The position numbers and the translations under genes are program-made. A DNA stretch of 64,000 bases, taken from Thiohalophilus sp. GTDB taxonomy: Bacteria > Pseudomonadota > Gammaproteobacteria > UBA6429 > Thiohalophilaceae. Positions 34,221-44,272 of the stretch are shown here, one piece after another. Location of the stretch: assembly GCF_034521165.1 (NCBI RefSeq), contig NZ_JAXHMV010000014.1, positions 62,001-126,000 on the forward strand, given 5' to 3'. Positions within the stretch are counted from its first letter, which is position 1; each line of letters opens with the position of its first letter. The notes below the pieces were generated by a model. That model was not told the origin of the DNA. It saw only the letters and a list, made by a program, of their open reading frames with translations, and made no database searches.

Positions 34221-35199
34221 GTTTGGCCTCCAGTATATTCAGCAAATGATAATCAAATTTCTTGCCAATCCGTGCCTGAATGGGCACGTACCAGGCAGTT
34301 TCCAGTCCCAGGCGCTCACATTTGACCGCATCTTTTTCGGTCATAAGAATGGGTAAGGTCTCATCAAATTCGAAGTCAGAACGGACAAACGCATAGTGAT
34401 CCGGATAGGTGTGTTCAATCACCTCCATGCCTTCATCCCGTAACATGTTAAAAAACCGTTGCGGGTTGCCAACACCCGCGATGGCATGGACACGCTGACC
34501 GGCGAACTGCTGCATCGTCGCGCTGCGCGTATTGTCATGGACATGAATCCACTCACGGCCGGCATACTCCATCGGGTATTCATCCCCGACCGGAATACCA
34601 TTGCTGACGATCAGATCCGCTTTGTCGAGCCGGGACACCGGCTCACGCAGAGGCCCGGCAGGCAAACACCAGCCATTGCCAAAACGGCGCATGCCATCGA
34701 CTACCACGACTTCAACTTCTCTTTCCAGGGCATAATGCTGCAGTCCATCATCACTGACGACAATATCGCAATCATGATGTGCCAGCAACGCATTGACTGC
34801 CTCGACCCGGTTGGGGCCTACCGCCATGGGACAACCGGTTCGACGGGCAATGATCACCGGTTCATCCCCCACCATGACCGGATCCGCATCGGGACGAACC
34901 TGCTGCGGCCAGGAACTGGCCTTGCCGCCATAGCCCCGACTGATAATACCGGGATTAAAGCCGGCTTGTTTCAGGATATTGACCACGGCAATCACCAGCG
35001 GGGTTTTGCCCGTACCGCCGGTGGTGATATTGCCAACCACAATGACCGGCACGGGAACCCGGGTACGTGAGAATATCCGCTTGCGATAGGCATAACGTCG
35101 CAGCCAGACCAGAAAACAGAACAGACCCGTTAATGGCAGCAATGCCACGGCAGCCGCCGAGCGATTTTCCCATAGTTTTTGCAGATGTTGTTGCAACAC
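34201..35199 (-). CDS. lpxK: Tetraacyldisaccharide 4'-kinase LpxK
   Basis: LpxK phosphorylates the lipid A disaccharide at the 4' position on the inner membrane. The 332-residue protein has an N-terminal hydrophobic anchor and a P-loop in VGNITTGGTGKTPLV. The motif VSDDGLQHYALERE is also conserved. Translation begins at a GTG (35199) giving MLQQHLQKLW. It lies just downstream of msbA, the standard lipid A flipping-and-phosphorylation pair. Confidence 0.95.
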   Translation of the reverse strand: MLQQHLQKLWENRSAAAVALLPLTGLFCFLVWLRRYAYRKRIFSRTRVPVPVIVVGNITTGGTGKTPLVIAVVNILKQAGFNPGIISRGYGGKASSWPQQVRPDADPVMVGDEPVIIARRTGCPMAVGPNRVEAVNALLAHHDCDIVVSDDGLQHYALEREVEVVVVDGMRRFGNGWCLPAGPLREPVSRLDKADLIVSNGIPVGDEYPMEYAGREWIHVHDNTRSATMQQFAGQRVHAIAGVGNPQRFFNMLRDEGMEVIEHTYPDHYAFVRSDFEFDETLPILMTEKDAVKCERLGLETAWYVPIQARIGKKFDYHLLNILEAKRGQKTA

Positions 35200-35217
35200 G
35201 TCGTGCGTTTCCGTTAA

Positions 35218-36981
35218 TCAGGTATTCGCGCCAAGCTGCAGATCATGCAGTCCCGCATAATGGCCGCCTTTGGCGACTAATTCCTCGTGCCGGCCGACTT
35301 CGACAATTTGGCCAGCCTCGAGCACAACAATCTTGTCAACTTTTTCGATGGTTGACAGTCGATGCGCAATCACCAGCGTGGTGCGATCTTTCATTAATTC
35401 TTCAATTGCCTGCTGGATGTAACGCTCCGACTCGGTATCCAGGGCAGAAGTGGCCTCGTCCAGGATCAGGATTGGCGCATTTTTGAGAATCGCCCGTGCG
35501 ATGGCCAGGCGTTGACGCTGGCCACCGGATAACAACACGCCGTTTTCTCCGACTATCGTATCAAAACCCGCCGGCAACCGTTCGATAAAATCCAGTGCAT
35601 AAGCCGCCCTGGCCGCCTCCCGAATCGTCGTTATATCGACCGAGTCCTGCGCACCATAGGCTATATTATGGGCAATCGTGTCGTTAAACAGGGTCACGTG
35701 CTGGCTGACCAGGGCAATCTGACTGCGCAGACTCGGCAATCGGATCTCCCGGATATCGATATCGTCGATCAACACGCGCCCCCGGGTGACCTCGTAGAAA
35801 CGCGGCAACAGGCTGACCAGCGTGGACTTGCCCGCGCCGGAACGCCCCACAAAGGCCACGCTTTCACCCGGCTCGATGGTCAGGTTGATATCCTGCAGCA
35901 CCGTCTCGCTTTCCTGGCCGCCATACCCGAAGGTCACGCCATCATAGTGGACCTTGCCGGTCACCTGTTTCAGCTCGCGCGTCCCGCTATCGGGTTCGGG
36001 CTCGGTATCGACAAAGCTAAATACACTGTAGGCGGCGGCAATACCCCGTTGCAACTGCGCATTGATACTGGTCAGGCGCTTGGCATGTTGCAGCAACAGA
36101 ATCATCGCCAGCATAAAGGACATAAACTTGCCGACAGTCATTTCATCGAGAAAGCCGGGCTTGGTCGCGATGTAAACGATACCGGCGAAGGCGGTAACCA
36201 CGATCTGCTGGATTAATGGTGAACTGATCGCATTGGTCGCGACCAGTTTGAGATGCTGGCGCCGGTTATACGCGTTGACCTGCTCAAATCGCCCGGATTC
36301 ATACTCCTGTCCGCCGAAAATCTTGATTTCACGATTGGCCTCAATCGCCTCTTCGGTGACATTGGACACATCGCCCATCGAGCGCTGGATACGATAACTG
36401 AGCTTGCGAAAGCGCCGGCTGACCGCCACCACCGCGACCGCGACAACGGGGATTACCAGTAACAGTATCAGAGTCAGGGTAACGCTCAGATACATCATCA
36501 GGCCCAGCAGGACCAGTATGGTCAGCGTATCGCGAATCAGCGTGGTTACGACCTTGGAACTGGCTTCGGCCAATTGCTCGATGTCGTAGACCATTTTGGA
36601 TAACAATCCGCCCGAGGAGGTTGTATCGTAATAACTGATGGGCAGGGAGAGCAGTTTGTCGAAGACCATGCTGCGCAGGTTGCGGATGACACTGCGGGCG
36701 ATCCAGGCCATACCGTATTCGGAGAGAAAGCTGCCGATCGTGCGCGCGGCAAATACGATGATCATCAGAATCGGGATCCACTTGATCGTCGCGGGATCCT
36801 TATCGACAAAACTGCCGTCGACCATCGGCTCAATCAGCTTGGCGAAAGCCCCTTCGGTCAGGGAAAAAATCACCATGCCCAGTACGGCAACCAGAAAGAC
36901 CTTCCAGTAGGGAAATGCGTATCTTAAAAGACGACGATATATGACAAACCCATCGGTATTGTCATCGGATGATGAGCGCAT
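35218..36981 (-). CDS. msbA: Lipid A flippase MsbA (ABC transporter)
   Basis: This 587-residue half-transporter flips the lipid A core to the periplasmic face. Six membrane segments are followed by an ATPase domain. The latter has Walker A GRSGAGKST, signature LSGGQRQRLAIAR, Walker B ILILDEAT and the H-loop VIAHRLST. It is flanked by exbD upstream and lpxK downstream in one minus-strand operon. Confidence 0.96.
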   Translation of the reverse strand: MRSSSDDNTDGFVIYRRLLRYAFPYWKVFLVAVLGMVIFSLTEGAFAKLIEPMVDGSFVDKDPATIKWIPILMIIVFAARTIGSFLSEYGMAWIARSVIRNLRSMVFDKLLSLPISYYDTTSSGGLLSKMVYDIEQLAEASSKVVTTLIRDTLTILVLLGLMMYLSVTLTLILLLVIPVVAVAVVAVSRRFRKLSYRIQRSMGDVSNVTEEAIEANREIKIFGGQEYESGRFEQVNAYNRRQHLKLVATNAISSPLIQQIVVTAFAGIVYIATKPGFLDEMTVGKFMSFMLAMILLLQHAKRLTSINAQLQRGIAAAYSVFSFVDTEPEPDSGTRELKQVTGKVHYDGVTFGYGGQESETVLQDINLTIEPGESVAFVGRSGAGKSTLVSLLPRFYEVTRGRVLIDDIDIREIRLPSLRSQIALVSQHVTLFNDTIAHNIAYGAQDSVDITTIREAARAAYALDFIERLPAGFDTIVGENGVLLSGGQRQRLAIARAILKNAPILILDEATSALDTESERYIQQAIEELMKDRTTLVIAHRLSTIEKVDKIVVLEAGQIVEVGRHEELVAKGGHYAGLHDLQLGANT

Positions 36982-36987
36982 CAGTGG

Positions 36988-37407
36988 CTACTTCCCGGAT
37001 TCCTGTCGCGTGGCGAAAGTCAGGTTAACCATACCCACCTGGCGCGCCGCGTCCATAGCCCGTATCACGGCCTGATGAGGTGTGTTTTTGTCCGCACTGA
37101 TAATCAGCTTCGGGTCCTCGTGATCCGCGCGCGTCTCGCGCAAGGCGGTTTTCAGTGTCGCCAGTTGTTTATCACGAATGCGTTTTTCATTAATAAAATA
37201 GTGGCCCTCGCCATCGATCGTGATTTCAATGGTAAAACGCTCTTCCTGGCTTTTTTCACCCGCCGCTTCGGGCAGCTCGATGTTGATCTCGGATTCTTTT
37301 TCAAACGTCGTGGAAACCATGAAAAAGATCAGCAGCAGGAACACCACGTCGATCAGTGGCGTCAGATTAAGTTCAGGATCCTTGTTACGATCGTGACGTA
37401 ACATCAT
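36988..37407 (-). CDS. exbD: ExbD/TolR-family biopolymer transport protein
   Basis: The 139-residue protein has one N-terminal membrane segment with the key Asp (LTPLIDVVFLLLIFFMVST). A periplasmic domain follows. It works with ExbB to convert proton motive force to energy for TonB- or Tol-like systems. The first ATG overlaps the end of exbB. The comEC-exbB-exbD-msbA-lpxK order is common in gammaproteobacteria. Confidence 0.93.
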   Translation of the reverse strand: MMLRHDRNKDPELNLTPLIDVVFLLLIFFMVSTTFEKESEINIELPEAAGEKSQEERFTIEITIDGEGHYFINEKRIRDKQLATLKTALRETRADHEDPKLIISADKNTPHQAVIRAMDAARQVGMVNLTFATRQESGK

Positions 37408-38033
37408 GTAACGTTATCCCGACCGGTTTCCCGCTCGCCATGCATGACATCCACGATTTTCATCGCTTCTTCTTCCATCTTCAGCACCAGCGCATCGACC
37501 TTGCCGCGAAAATAGCGATAAAAAATCAGACTGGGAATCGCCACTGACAAACCGGCCGCGGTGGTAATCAACGCCTCGGAAATCCCGCCGGCCAGAACCG
37601 ATGGATTACCGACACCCTGGGTCGTGATCGCGGCGAATACCTTGATCATGCCAATGACAGTGCCCAGCAAGCCGAGCAAGGGCGTAATCGAGGCGATGGT
37701 ACCGAGTGTATTGAGATACCGTTCCAGTTCCAGGATAACCTGGCGTCCCGTTTCCTCGATACTTTCTTTCATAATGTCACGCGGATGCTGGCGATTGACC
37801 AGCCCCGCAGCCAGAATCCGGCCCAGTGGTGAGCTACGCGACAGTGACTGAATATGGGTTTCATCCAGTGACTGACTTTTGTACCACTGCCAGATCTGGG
37901 CAACCAGATAGGCCGGGGCGATCCGGTTTTGCTGCAGGGACCAGAACCGTTCGCCAATAATGGCCAGGGCAATAACCGAACACAACAGAATCGGCAGCAT
38001 CAGCCAGCCGCCCGCCTGAATCATCTCAAACAC
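37404..38033 (-). CDS. exbB: ExbB/MotA-family proton channel
   Basis: The protein of about 209 residues has three membrane segments (GWLMLPILLCSVIALAII; TLGTIASITPLLGLLGTVIGM; ALITTAAGLSVAIPSLIFY). It forms the proton channel with ExbD. A GTG at 38033 gives the family-like start MFEMIQAGGW and has an AAGGG ribosome site about 11 bp upstream. An ATG at 38024 is possible. Longer upstream starts add an unrelated tail. Confidence 0.92.
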   Translation of the reverse strand: MFEMIQAGGWLMLPILLCSVIALAIIGERFWSLQQNRIAPAYLVAQIWQWYKSQSLDETHIQSLSRSSPLGRILAAGLVNRQHPRDIMKESIEETGRQVILELERYLNTLGTIASITPLLGLLGTVIGMIKVFAAITTQGVGNPSVLAGGISEALITTAAGLSVAIPSLIFYRYFRGKVDALVLKMEEEAMKIVDVMHGERETGRDNVT

Positions 38034-38134
38034 GTCACACGCCCTTTTGAAAACAAGAATAGAAGGAGACAGAAAAACTGCGGCTAACTTTAACAAAGAC
38101 CGGCCCCCCCTGAAAGTGCGGGTTCACAGAATCA

Positions 38135-40444
38135 TCAATCCACCCGCACAACACGGCTGTGCCAGTAACGGCGTTTCGCTTGCCGGTAACTGAACTGCTG
38201 ACGCACCCCGCCCGGTTCACCAAGTACAAAGCGAAGAGCGCCCTGTTCATCCACCCGGTACTGTCTGGCCCCCGAGTCGGTATAGCGGGCCACCACCGCC
38301 GGGCGTGGAAACCGGTAGCGATTGCGATAACCGACCGGATACAGCACATAATCGGGATCGACCGCCGCCACAAAGGCCGGCGTCGAGGAGGTCAGGCTGC
38401 CATGATGGGGCGCCACCAGGATATCGGCGGCCAGATTGGCCCGTTGCCGGCGTAACAGGGCCCGTTCACCGGCCTGTTCAATATCGCCACTGAGCAGCGC
38501 CACCTGCCCTGCGGCCTCGATCCGCAGCACACAGGAGGCGTCATTACCCCCCGAGCGGCCCGCTCCCGGGGCCAGAAACCGGAAATTCACTCCGTCCCAC
38601 TGCCATCGCTGGCCGGCCCGGCAGGGTTGATGCCCTGACCCGGGGATCTGCGCCGGCACACTGGTCGACAGCCTGCCAACCGGCAAGGCCTGGCGCACCG
38701 ATGCCAGCCCGCCGATATGATCGTTATCGCCGTGGCTGATCACCAGATGGTCGATCCCGGGGTAACTGCTGTGCCGGACATAGGGCACCACCACCGCCGC
38801 GCCGGTATCAAAGCTGGCGCTGTAGCGGGGACCGGTATCGAATATCAGCAGACGGGAGCGGGTCTGTACGGCCGCCGCCAGCCCCTGCCCCACATCCAGC
38901 AAGGTCAGCCAGGCCTCGCCCGGCGGGGGTCGCCCCCCGCTGCCAAACAGCAACGGCAGGCAGAGTAGCGGCGCCAGATAACGGCCCGGCAGAGCGCGCG
39001 GGGCGAGCAACAGCAGTAGCCCCAGTGCCAGCAGAAGCAGGACCGGCAGACCACCGCTCCCGGTTTGCCAGTGGGAAAAGGGCCAGGCCGCCATATTGCC
39101 CAGTACCGCGAGCAGGCCCTCAAGCAGTTCCCCCAGGCCCGCCAACAGGACGCTACCTGCGGCGGGAAACGTAAACGCCGCCAGGGTACCCAGTAGCGCC
39201 AGCGGCACGATCAGCAGACTGACCAGGGGAATCGCCAGCAGATTGGCCAGCGGGGCCACCAGCGAGACTTGCTGAAACCAGGCGATTAATAACGGTGCCA
39301 GCCCCAGGCTAATCCAGCCCTGGATCCGCAGCCACTGGCGCAGCCGGGAAGGCTGTCGCGTCCCGCCCAGGGCATAGAGAATCAGCGCAACCGCTGCAAA
39401 CGACAACCAGAAGCCGGCCGACAGCACCGCCAGCGGGTCCAGCAACAGTACCAGCAGCGCCGCCCAGGCCAGGGTGCGGCCCGGCGCCAGGGGGCGCATG
39501 CGCCACAGGGCCAGCATCACCACCGCCAGCATCACCAGGGCCCGCTGGGTTGGGATGGCAAAGCCGGCCATGGCGGCATACACCACGGCGGCCAGGGTCG
39601 CCAGCAGCGCCGCGGCCCGCGGGGCCGGCAACCAGAGCAATACCCGTTCGCCCCCCAGCCGCCACAGATGCCGGGCGATCCAGAACACCAGTGCGGCCAG
39701 CAGCCCGATATGCATCCCGGAGATGGCCAGCAGATGCGCCGTGCCGGTCACCCGCAATACCTCCCAGGTGGGCTGATCGACATCACGCCGGTCCCCCACG
39801 CTCAGTGCACGAAACAGCCCGCCGGCCTGCCCCGACAATTGTTGCTGTAATTCTGCGCTCAGATGCTGGCGCCAGCGGTCCAGTCGGTAACGCCAGGGGA
39901 TCGACGGTGCCGCCAGTGGCCGGTTCTCATAACGCACATAGCCGGTGGCGCGAATCCGCTGGGCAAACAGCCAGCGTTCGTAATCAAAGCTGCCAGGATT
40001 GCGGAATCCCCACGGCCGCTTGAGGCGCACCTGCAAACGCCACGCCTCGCCCGCCTGCAGATCGGGCCGTTGCTGGCCATACCAGTTCAAGCGTACCCGT
40101 GCCGGCCACGGCTGCCGTTGCCCCTCGACAATATAGTGCTCGACATCAAACAGAAAACGGGTACGCCGGTCCCGGGATTCGGGCAGGCCGGCCACATGCC
40201 CGACCAGGATCAGATCCTGTCCCTCAAGTTCCGGCGGCAGGCTGACGCTTAAAATGGTGTGTGCGCTCCACAGGCACCAGAGAAAGCCGCTGACCAGCCA
40301 GCCGATCAGTCGCCAGGGAAACGCTAACCAGAGAGCGGCCGGAATCGACGCGCCCAGCAGGAAAATCCAGCCGCTGTGCGGCAAGCTGGAAAATAATTGC
40401 AGGCAGAGAATCCCTGCCAGAAATGCTATCGTCCCTGATCGCAT
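38135..40444 (-). CDS. comEC: DNA internalisation protein ComEC/Rec2
   Basis: The 769-residue membrane protein carries an N-terminal DUF4131 region. A central competence domain follows with many membrane segments (HLLAISGMHIGLLAALVFW). The C-terminus is a metallo-beta-lactamase-like domain (DVGQGLAAAVQ, HGDNDHIGG). It forms the channel for single-stranded DNA in transformation. It is divergent from a DUF2062 gene and upstream of exbB, the usual gammaproteobacterial position. No other competence gene is in the window. Confidence 0.95.
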   Translation of the reverse strand: MRSGTIAFLAGILCLQLFSSLPHSGWIFLLGASIPAALWLAFPWRLIGWLVSGFLWCLWSAHTILSVSLPPELEGQDLILVGHVAGLPESRDRRTRFLFDVEHYIVEGQRQPWPARVRLNWYGQQRPDLQAGEAWRLQVRLKRPWGFRNPGSFDYERWLFAQRIRATGYVRYENRPLAAPSIPWRYRLDRWRQHLSAELQQQLSGQAGGLFRALSVGDRRDVDQPTWEVLRVTGTAHLLAISGMHIGLLAALVFWIARHLWRLGGERVLLWLPAPRAAALLATLAAVVYAAMAGFAIPTQRALVMLAVVMLALWRMRPLAPGRTLAWAALLVLLLDPLAVLSAGFWLSFAAVALILYALGGTRQPSRLRQWLRIQGWISLGLAPLLIAWFQQVSLVAPLANLLAIPLVSLLIVPLALLGTLAAFTFPAAGSVLLAGLGELLEGLLAVLGNMAAWPFSHWQTGSGGLPVLLLLALGLLLLLAPRALPGRYLAPLLCLPLLFGSGGRPPPGEAWLTLLDVGQGLAAAVQTRSRLLIFDTGPRYSASFDTGAAVVVPYVRHSSYPGIDHLVISHGDNDHIGGLASVRQALPVGRLSTSVPAQIPGSGHQPCRAGQRWQWDGVNFRFLAPGAGRSGGNDASCVLRIEAAGQVALLSGDIEQAGERALLRRQRANLAADILVAPHHGSLTSSTPAFVAAVDPDYVLYPVGYRNRYRFPRPAVVARYTDSGARQYRVDEQGALRFVLGEPGGVRQQFSYRQAKRRYWHSRVVRVD

Positions 40445-40513
40445 AAAAGGTTATGGCTTGTAATACAATTGTTGGATAATAGCCCGGCTGACAACGTCCC
40501 TGAATCGCCAGAC

Positions 40514-41062
40514 ATGCCTCGCAAGTTTATAAGAAAATATATGCCGGATCACGACAAGATCCGCAACCATGTCCAGCTCAACCGCATCTTCGGGACACTG
40601 CTGCACGATCCCAACCTGCTGCACCTCAACCGCCGTTCGGTCTCCAGCGCCTTTGCGGTCGGCCTGTTCATGGCGTTCGTCCCGGTCCCCTTCCAGATGC
40701 TGCTGGCGGCGGCCACCGCCATTATCGTGCGCTGCAATCTGGCCATTGCCGTGGCACTGGTCTGGCTCACCAATCCGCTCACCATGGCACCGATTTTTTT
40801 CTTCTGCTACAAGGTCGGCACCTGGTTTCTGGGCACGCCGATCCGCGAGGTGCAGTTCGCCCCCTCCTGGGAATGGTTCAGCAGCGAGCTGGGGGTGATC
40901 TGGCAGCCGTTGTTACTCGGCTGTTTTGTCGTCGGCGTGATCAGCGCGGCGCTGGGTTACGGACTGGTGCGGCTGCTCTGGCGTCTGCATCTGCTCAGCC
41001 ATATTCGTAACCGGCAACTGCAGTTCGCACTGCGGCGGCGGAACAACCACAAGGATCGCTGA
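40514..41062 (+). CDS. DUF2062 membrane protein
   Basis: The protein has 182 residues from the ATG at 40514 (MPRKFIRKYMPDHDKIR); an upstream ATG-less extension is less likely. It has a cytoplasmic basic start (LLHDPNLLHLNRRSVSSAFAVGLFMAFVPVPFQM) and three or four membrane segments. DUF2062 proteins often sit near comEC and lol genes, as here. Function is unknown. Confidence 0.9.
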   Translation: MPRKFIRKYMPDHDKIRNHVQLNRIFGTLLHDPNLLHLNRRSVSSAFAVGLFMAFVPVPFQMLLAAATAIIVRCNLAIAVALVWLTNPLTMAPIFFFCYKVGTWFLGTPIREVQFAPSWEWFSSELGVIWQPLLLGCFVVGVISAALGYGLVRLLWRLHLLSHIRNRQLQFALRRRNNHKDR

Positions 41063-41128
41063 ATCCGGGGCCGGACCAGCCTGGAAATAACATTAAGTAT
41101 ACATTAACTAAACACTATAACTTATTGT

Positions 41129-41809
41129 TTAATCAGTACTAAATATCCCGTCCTTGAGATGCAACACGCGGTCCATGCGCCTGGCGAACGCCGGGTCATG
41201 GGTAACCACCACAAAACTGGTGCCCAGCGCCGTGTTCAGCTCCAGCATCCGCTGATAGACCTGGTCGGCCGTCTGGCTGTCGAGATTGCCGGTGGGTTCG
41301 TCCGCCAGAATGCACTTGGGGCGGGTGACCAGGGCGCGGGCAATGGCCGCCCGCTGGCGTTCCCCGCCGGACAGCGCATTGGGCTTGTGGCGCAGGCGTT
41401 CGCCCAGGCCCACTTCCGTGAGCATGGCCGCCGCCTGTTCGCTGGCCTGCGCCGTGCCGAGCCCGCGGATCAACAGCGGCATGGCCACGTTCTCCAGGGC
41501 GGTAAATTCCGGCAACAGGTGATGAAACTGATACACAAAGCCCAGATCGCGGTTGCGCAGCAGGCCGCGCCGGGCGTCATCCAGTTTCGCCATATTCTCG
41601 CCGTTGACCTCCACCTCGCCGGCACTGGGCAGATCCAGTCCGCCCAGCAGGTGCAACAGGGTACTTTTGCCTGAACCTGAGGCCCCGACGATCGCCACCT
41701 GCTCGCCCCGGCGCACGCTCAGATCCACGCCCTTGAGCACGGTCACTTCACGGCTGCCCTCGCGAAACACCTTGGTCAGGTTACGACAGGCCAGAATTGA
41801 CTCACTCAT
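41129..41809 (-). CDS. lolD: Lipoprotein-releasing ATPase LolD
   Basis: LolD powers release of outer-membrane lipoproteins to LolA. About 226 residues are encoded from the ATG at 41809 (MSESILACRNL). Walker A is GASGSGKST, the signature LSGGERQRAAIAR and Walker B ILADEPT. The start overlaps the lolC stop by 8 bp. Confidence 0.95.
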   Translation of the reverse strand: MSESILACRNLTKVFREGSREVTVLKGVDLSVRRGEQVAIVGASGSGKSTLLHLLGGLDLPSAGEVEVNGENMAKLDDARRGLLRNRDLGFVYQFHHLLPEFTALENVAMPLLIRGLGTAQASEQAAAMLTEVGLGERLRHKPNALSGGERQRAAIARALVTRPKCILADEPTGNLDSQTADQVYQRMLELNTALGTSFVVVTHDPAFARRMDRVLHLKDGIFSTD

Positions 41810-43049
41810 AGCGCAACGCCTCCGCCGGTTGGGTCCGGCTGGCACGCCAGGCCGGATACACGGTCGCGACGATGCCCAGCAGGAACGACACGCTGGTAAT
41901 CATCCAGACATCGTCCCAGTGCAGATCGGAGGGCAGTTCGCTGATGTAATAGACGCCCGGGTCCAGGAACTGAATGCCGAATAGCCCTTCGAGCCACGGC
42001 ACCACCACATCCAGATTGAGCGCCAGGCTGATCCCGAGAACGGTGCCCAGCACGGTGCCCACCACGCCGATGACCGTCCCCTGCACCATGAAGATGCGCA
42101 TGATGCGACCCGGCGAGGCGCCCAGCGTGCGCAGGATGGCGATATCGCTCTCCTTGTCGGTCACGACCATCACCAGGGTGGAGACAATATTGAATGCCGC
42201 CACGGCAATGATCAGCAGCAATAGCAAAAAGATCATCCGCTTTTCGATTTTGACGGCCCGAAACCAGTTGGCGTGATAGGAGCTCCAGTCGCGCACATAA
42301 AAGTCGCTCAACACCCCGGCCTGCAGTTCATGGCGAATCTGCGGGGCCAGAAACAGATCGCTCAGTTTGGCGCGCACCCCGGTGACGCGTGAGCCGAGTT
42401 TGAATAATCGCTGGGCATCTTCCATGTGAATGACGGCCAGCGCACTGTCGTATTCGTACATCCCGATATGAAACAGCCCGACAACTTCAAAGCGCTTCAA
42501 ACGGGGCGCCATGCCGGCCGGGGTCACATTGAGGCTCGGCGTCACCATGGTCACCTTGTCACCCACGTCCACGCCGAGAATCCGGGCCAGATCCCGGCCC
42601 AGGATCACGCTGAAACTCCCCGGCCTGAGATCGGACAGTTGCCCCACTTCCATCTTGCCGGCCACCGCCGATACGCCCGGCTCCTGGTCCGGCAATACGC
42701 CGCGAATCCGGGCCCCGTTCACCCCCTTGCCGCGGATCAACATGCCCTCACCTTCCACATACGGGGCGGTGGCGATCACTTTGGGGTGGGATTGGGTCGC
42801 GCTGGCGACTGACGGCCAGTCACCAATGCCGCGACGATAATCGGTCACGGTCAAATGCGAAACCATATCCAGAATCCGCTCGCGCACTTCTTTTTCGAAC
42901 CCGTTCATCACCGACAACACGGTGATCAACGCCATCACGCCCAGCGCGATGCCGAGCATCGAGCTCATCGAGATGAACGAAATGAAGTGATTGCGGCGCT
43001 TGGCGCGGGTATAGCGCAGGCCGACATAGAGTTCGAATGGTCTAAACAT
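41802..43049 (-). CDS. lolC: Lipoprotein-releasing permease LolC/LolE-type
   Basis: This 415-residue inner-membrane protein has one N-terminal segment (ALGVMALITVLSVMNGF), a large periplasmic domain and three C-terminal segments. It pairs with LolD. Only one permease gene accompanies lolD here, unlike the lolCDE operon of E. coli, so a homodimeric LolF-like arrangement is possible. The FISFISMSSMLGIALGVMAL block fits the family. Confidence 0.93.
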   Translation of the reverse strand: MFRPFELYVGLRYTRAKRRNHFISFISMSSMLGIALGVMALITVLSVMNGFEKEVRERILDMVSHLTVTDYRRGIGDWPSVASATQSHPKVIATAPYVEGEGMLIRGKGVNGARIRGVLPDQEPGVSAVAGKMEVGQLSDLRPGSFSVILGRDLARILGVDVGDKVTMVTPSLNVTPAGMAPRLKRFEVVGLFHIGMYEYDSALAVIHMEDAQRLFKLGSRVTGVRAKLSDLFLAPQIRHELQAGVLSDFYVRDWSSYHANWFRAVKIEKRMIFLLLLLIIAVAAFNIVSTLVMVVTDKESDIAILRTLGASPGRIMRIFMVQGTVIGVVGTVLGTVLGISLALNLDVVVPWLEGLFGIQFLDPGVYYISELPSDLHWDDVWMITSVSFLLGIVATVYPAWRASRTQPAEALRYE

Positions 43050-43084
43050 GGGCGGGCATTATACATACTCGGGGTGAAAACACA

Positions 43085-43792
43085 TCACGAGAACGCCACA
43101 GGAATGGATCGGGCAATGGCGATCTCACGGGGTGAGATCCGGGAGACCCAGGCTTCCACTTCCACCCCCTGTTGCTGTGCCTGGGTCAGCAATTGGGCAT
43201 AAGCGGGGTCGATTTCGCCGGCGGCGCGAAACTGATCCACATCCTCCCGGGCTACATGCAATACCAGCACCGCACGGTGTCCCGCCTCGACCATCGCGAT
43301 CAGTTCCCGCAGGTGCTTGCGCCCGCGTTCGGTGGGCGCATCGGGAAAGATCGCCCTGCCGTCCGCCCCCACGGCGGTCACGTTTTTCACTTCCACGTAG
43401 CAGTCCGCCCGGCCGGGCCCGGACAAATGCAGATCGATACGACTGCCCTGACCGTATTTCACCTCGCGTCGAAGTCCCGCATAACCCTGCAAAGGACCGA
43501 TCACGCCGGATTCAATCCCCTCCTGGACGAGCGCGTTGGCCAGGTGGGTATTGACGCTCACCAGGGTGCCCTCGAGGGTCGAGGCCAGCTCCCAGGAATA
43601 GCGGTATTTGCGAGTCACGCTGGCGCAATCGCGCAGCCAGATCCGGGTTCCCGGCTCGGCACAGCCGAGCATAGAACCGGTATTGGGGGTGTGGACAGTC
43701 AGCGCGTCGCCATTGTCCAGCTGCACATCGGCCAGAAACCGTTTGTAGCGTCGTACCAGCGTGGCGGGAATCAGCGGTGGGTCAAATTTCAC
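43085..43792 (-). CDS. sfsA: SfsA family DNA-binding protein
   Basis: The 235-residue protein begins at a GTG and has the family signatures LADVQLDNGDALTVHTPNTGSM and GIESGVIGPLQGYAGLRREVKYG. A late PDAPTERGRKHLRELI block is also conserved. It is a cytoplasmic protein implicated in sugar-fermentation gene control and has a nuclease-like fold. It is divergent from the small gene at 43910. Confidence 0.93.
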   Translation of the reverse strand: MKFDPPLIPATLVRRYKRFLADVQLDNGDALTVHTPNTGSMLGCAEPGTRIWLRDCASVTRKYRYSWELASTLEGTLVSVNTHLANALVQEGIESGVIGPLQGYAGLRREVKYGQGSRIDLHLSGPGRADCYVEVKNVTAVGADGRAIFPDAPTERGRKHLRELIAMVEAGHRAVLVLHVAREDVDQFRAAGEIDPAYAQLLTQAQQQGVEVEAWVSRISPREIAIARSIPVAFS

Positions 43793-43909
43793 AATTACAG
43801 CAACCTGTCAGGCGAGATTCTGGAAAAACTGCTTAAACTTTTGCTTGTAAGCCATTGATAGAGTATATTTTACCGCAGATTCGGCCGAACACTGTGCCAG
43901 AGGAGCCCG

Positions 43910-44239
43910 ATGATGACCAGGCTGTGGAATATCCCGACTTTCTATGCGCTTCTTGGCGCCGCTGTGCTGTTACTGGCCGCCCCGGCCGCCGCCGACACCC
44001 TCGATATGCCCGCCCCGCCGGCCCTGCAGGAACCGGATCACAGCGTGACGCTGCCCGGCCGCGGCATGTCCATGCTCCAGGTCGAGGATCGCTTTGGCAC
44101 CCCCCGGGAGAAGTTCGACGAAGTGGGCGATCCCCCGATCACCCGCTGGGTCTACCCCGATTTTACCGTCTATTTTGAGTACCAGTACGTGATCAATGCC
44201 GTAGCCCACGATGCCATGGCCGCGCCGGGTTCCCCCTGA
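43910..44239 (+). CDS. Small exported protein of unknown function
   Basis: The 109-residue protein has a clear signal peptide (residues 1 to about 29, ending LLAAPAAA). The mature part has conserved-looking residues (GRGMSMLQVEDRFGTPREKFDEVGDPPITRWVYPDFTVYFE). This motif is typical of a small SmpA/OmlA-like or DUF fold; no function is recognised. It precedes aguA by 33 bp on the same strand. Confidence 0.8.
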   Translation: MMTRLWNIPTFYALLGAAVLLLAAPAAADTLDMPAPPALQEPDHSVTLPGRGMSMLQVEDRFGTPREKFDEVGDPPITRWVYPDFTVYFEYQYVINAVAHDAMAAPGSP

Positions 44240-44272
44240 CCACCACATCCCAACAATGATACACCGACGCGT

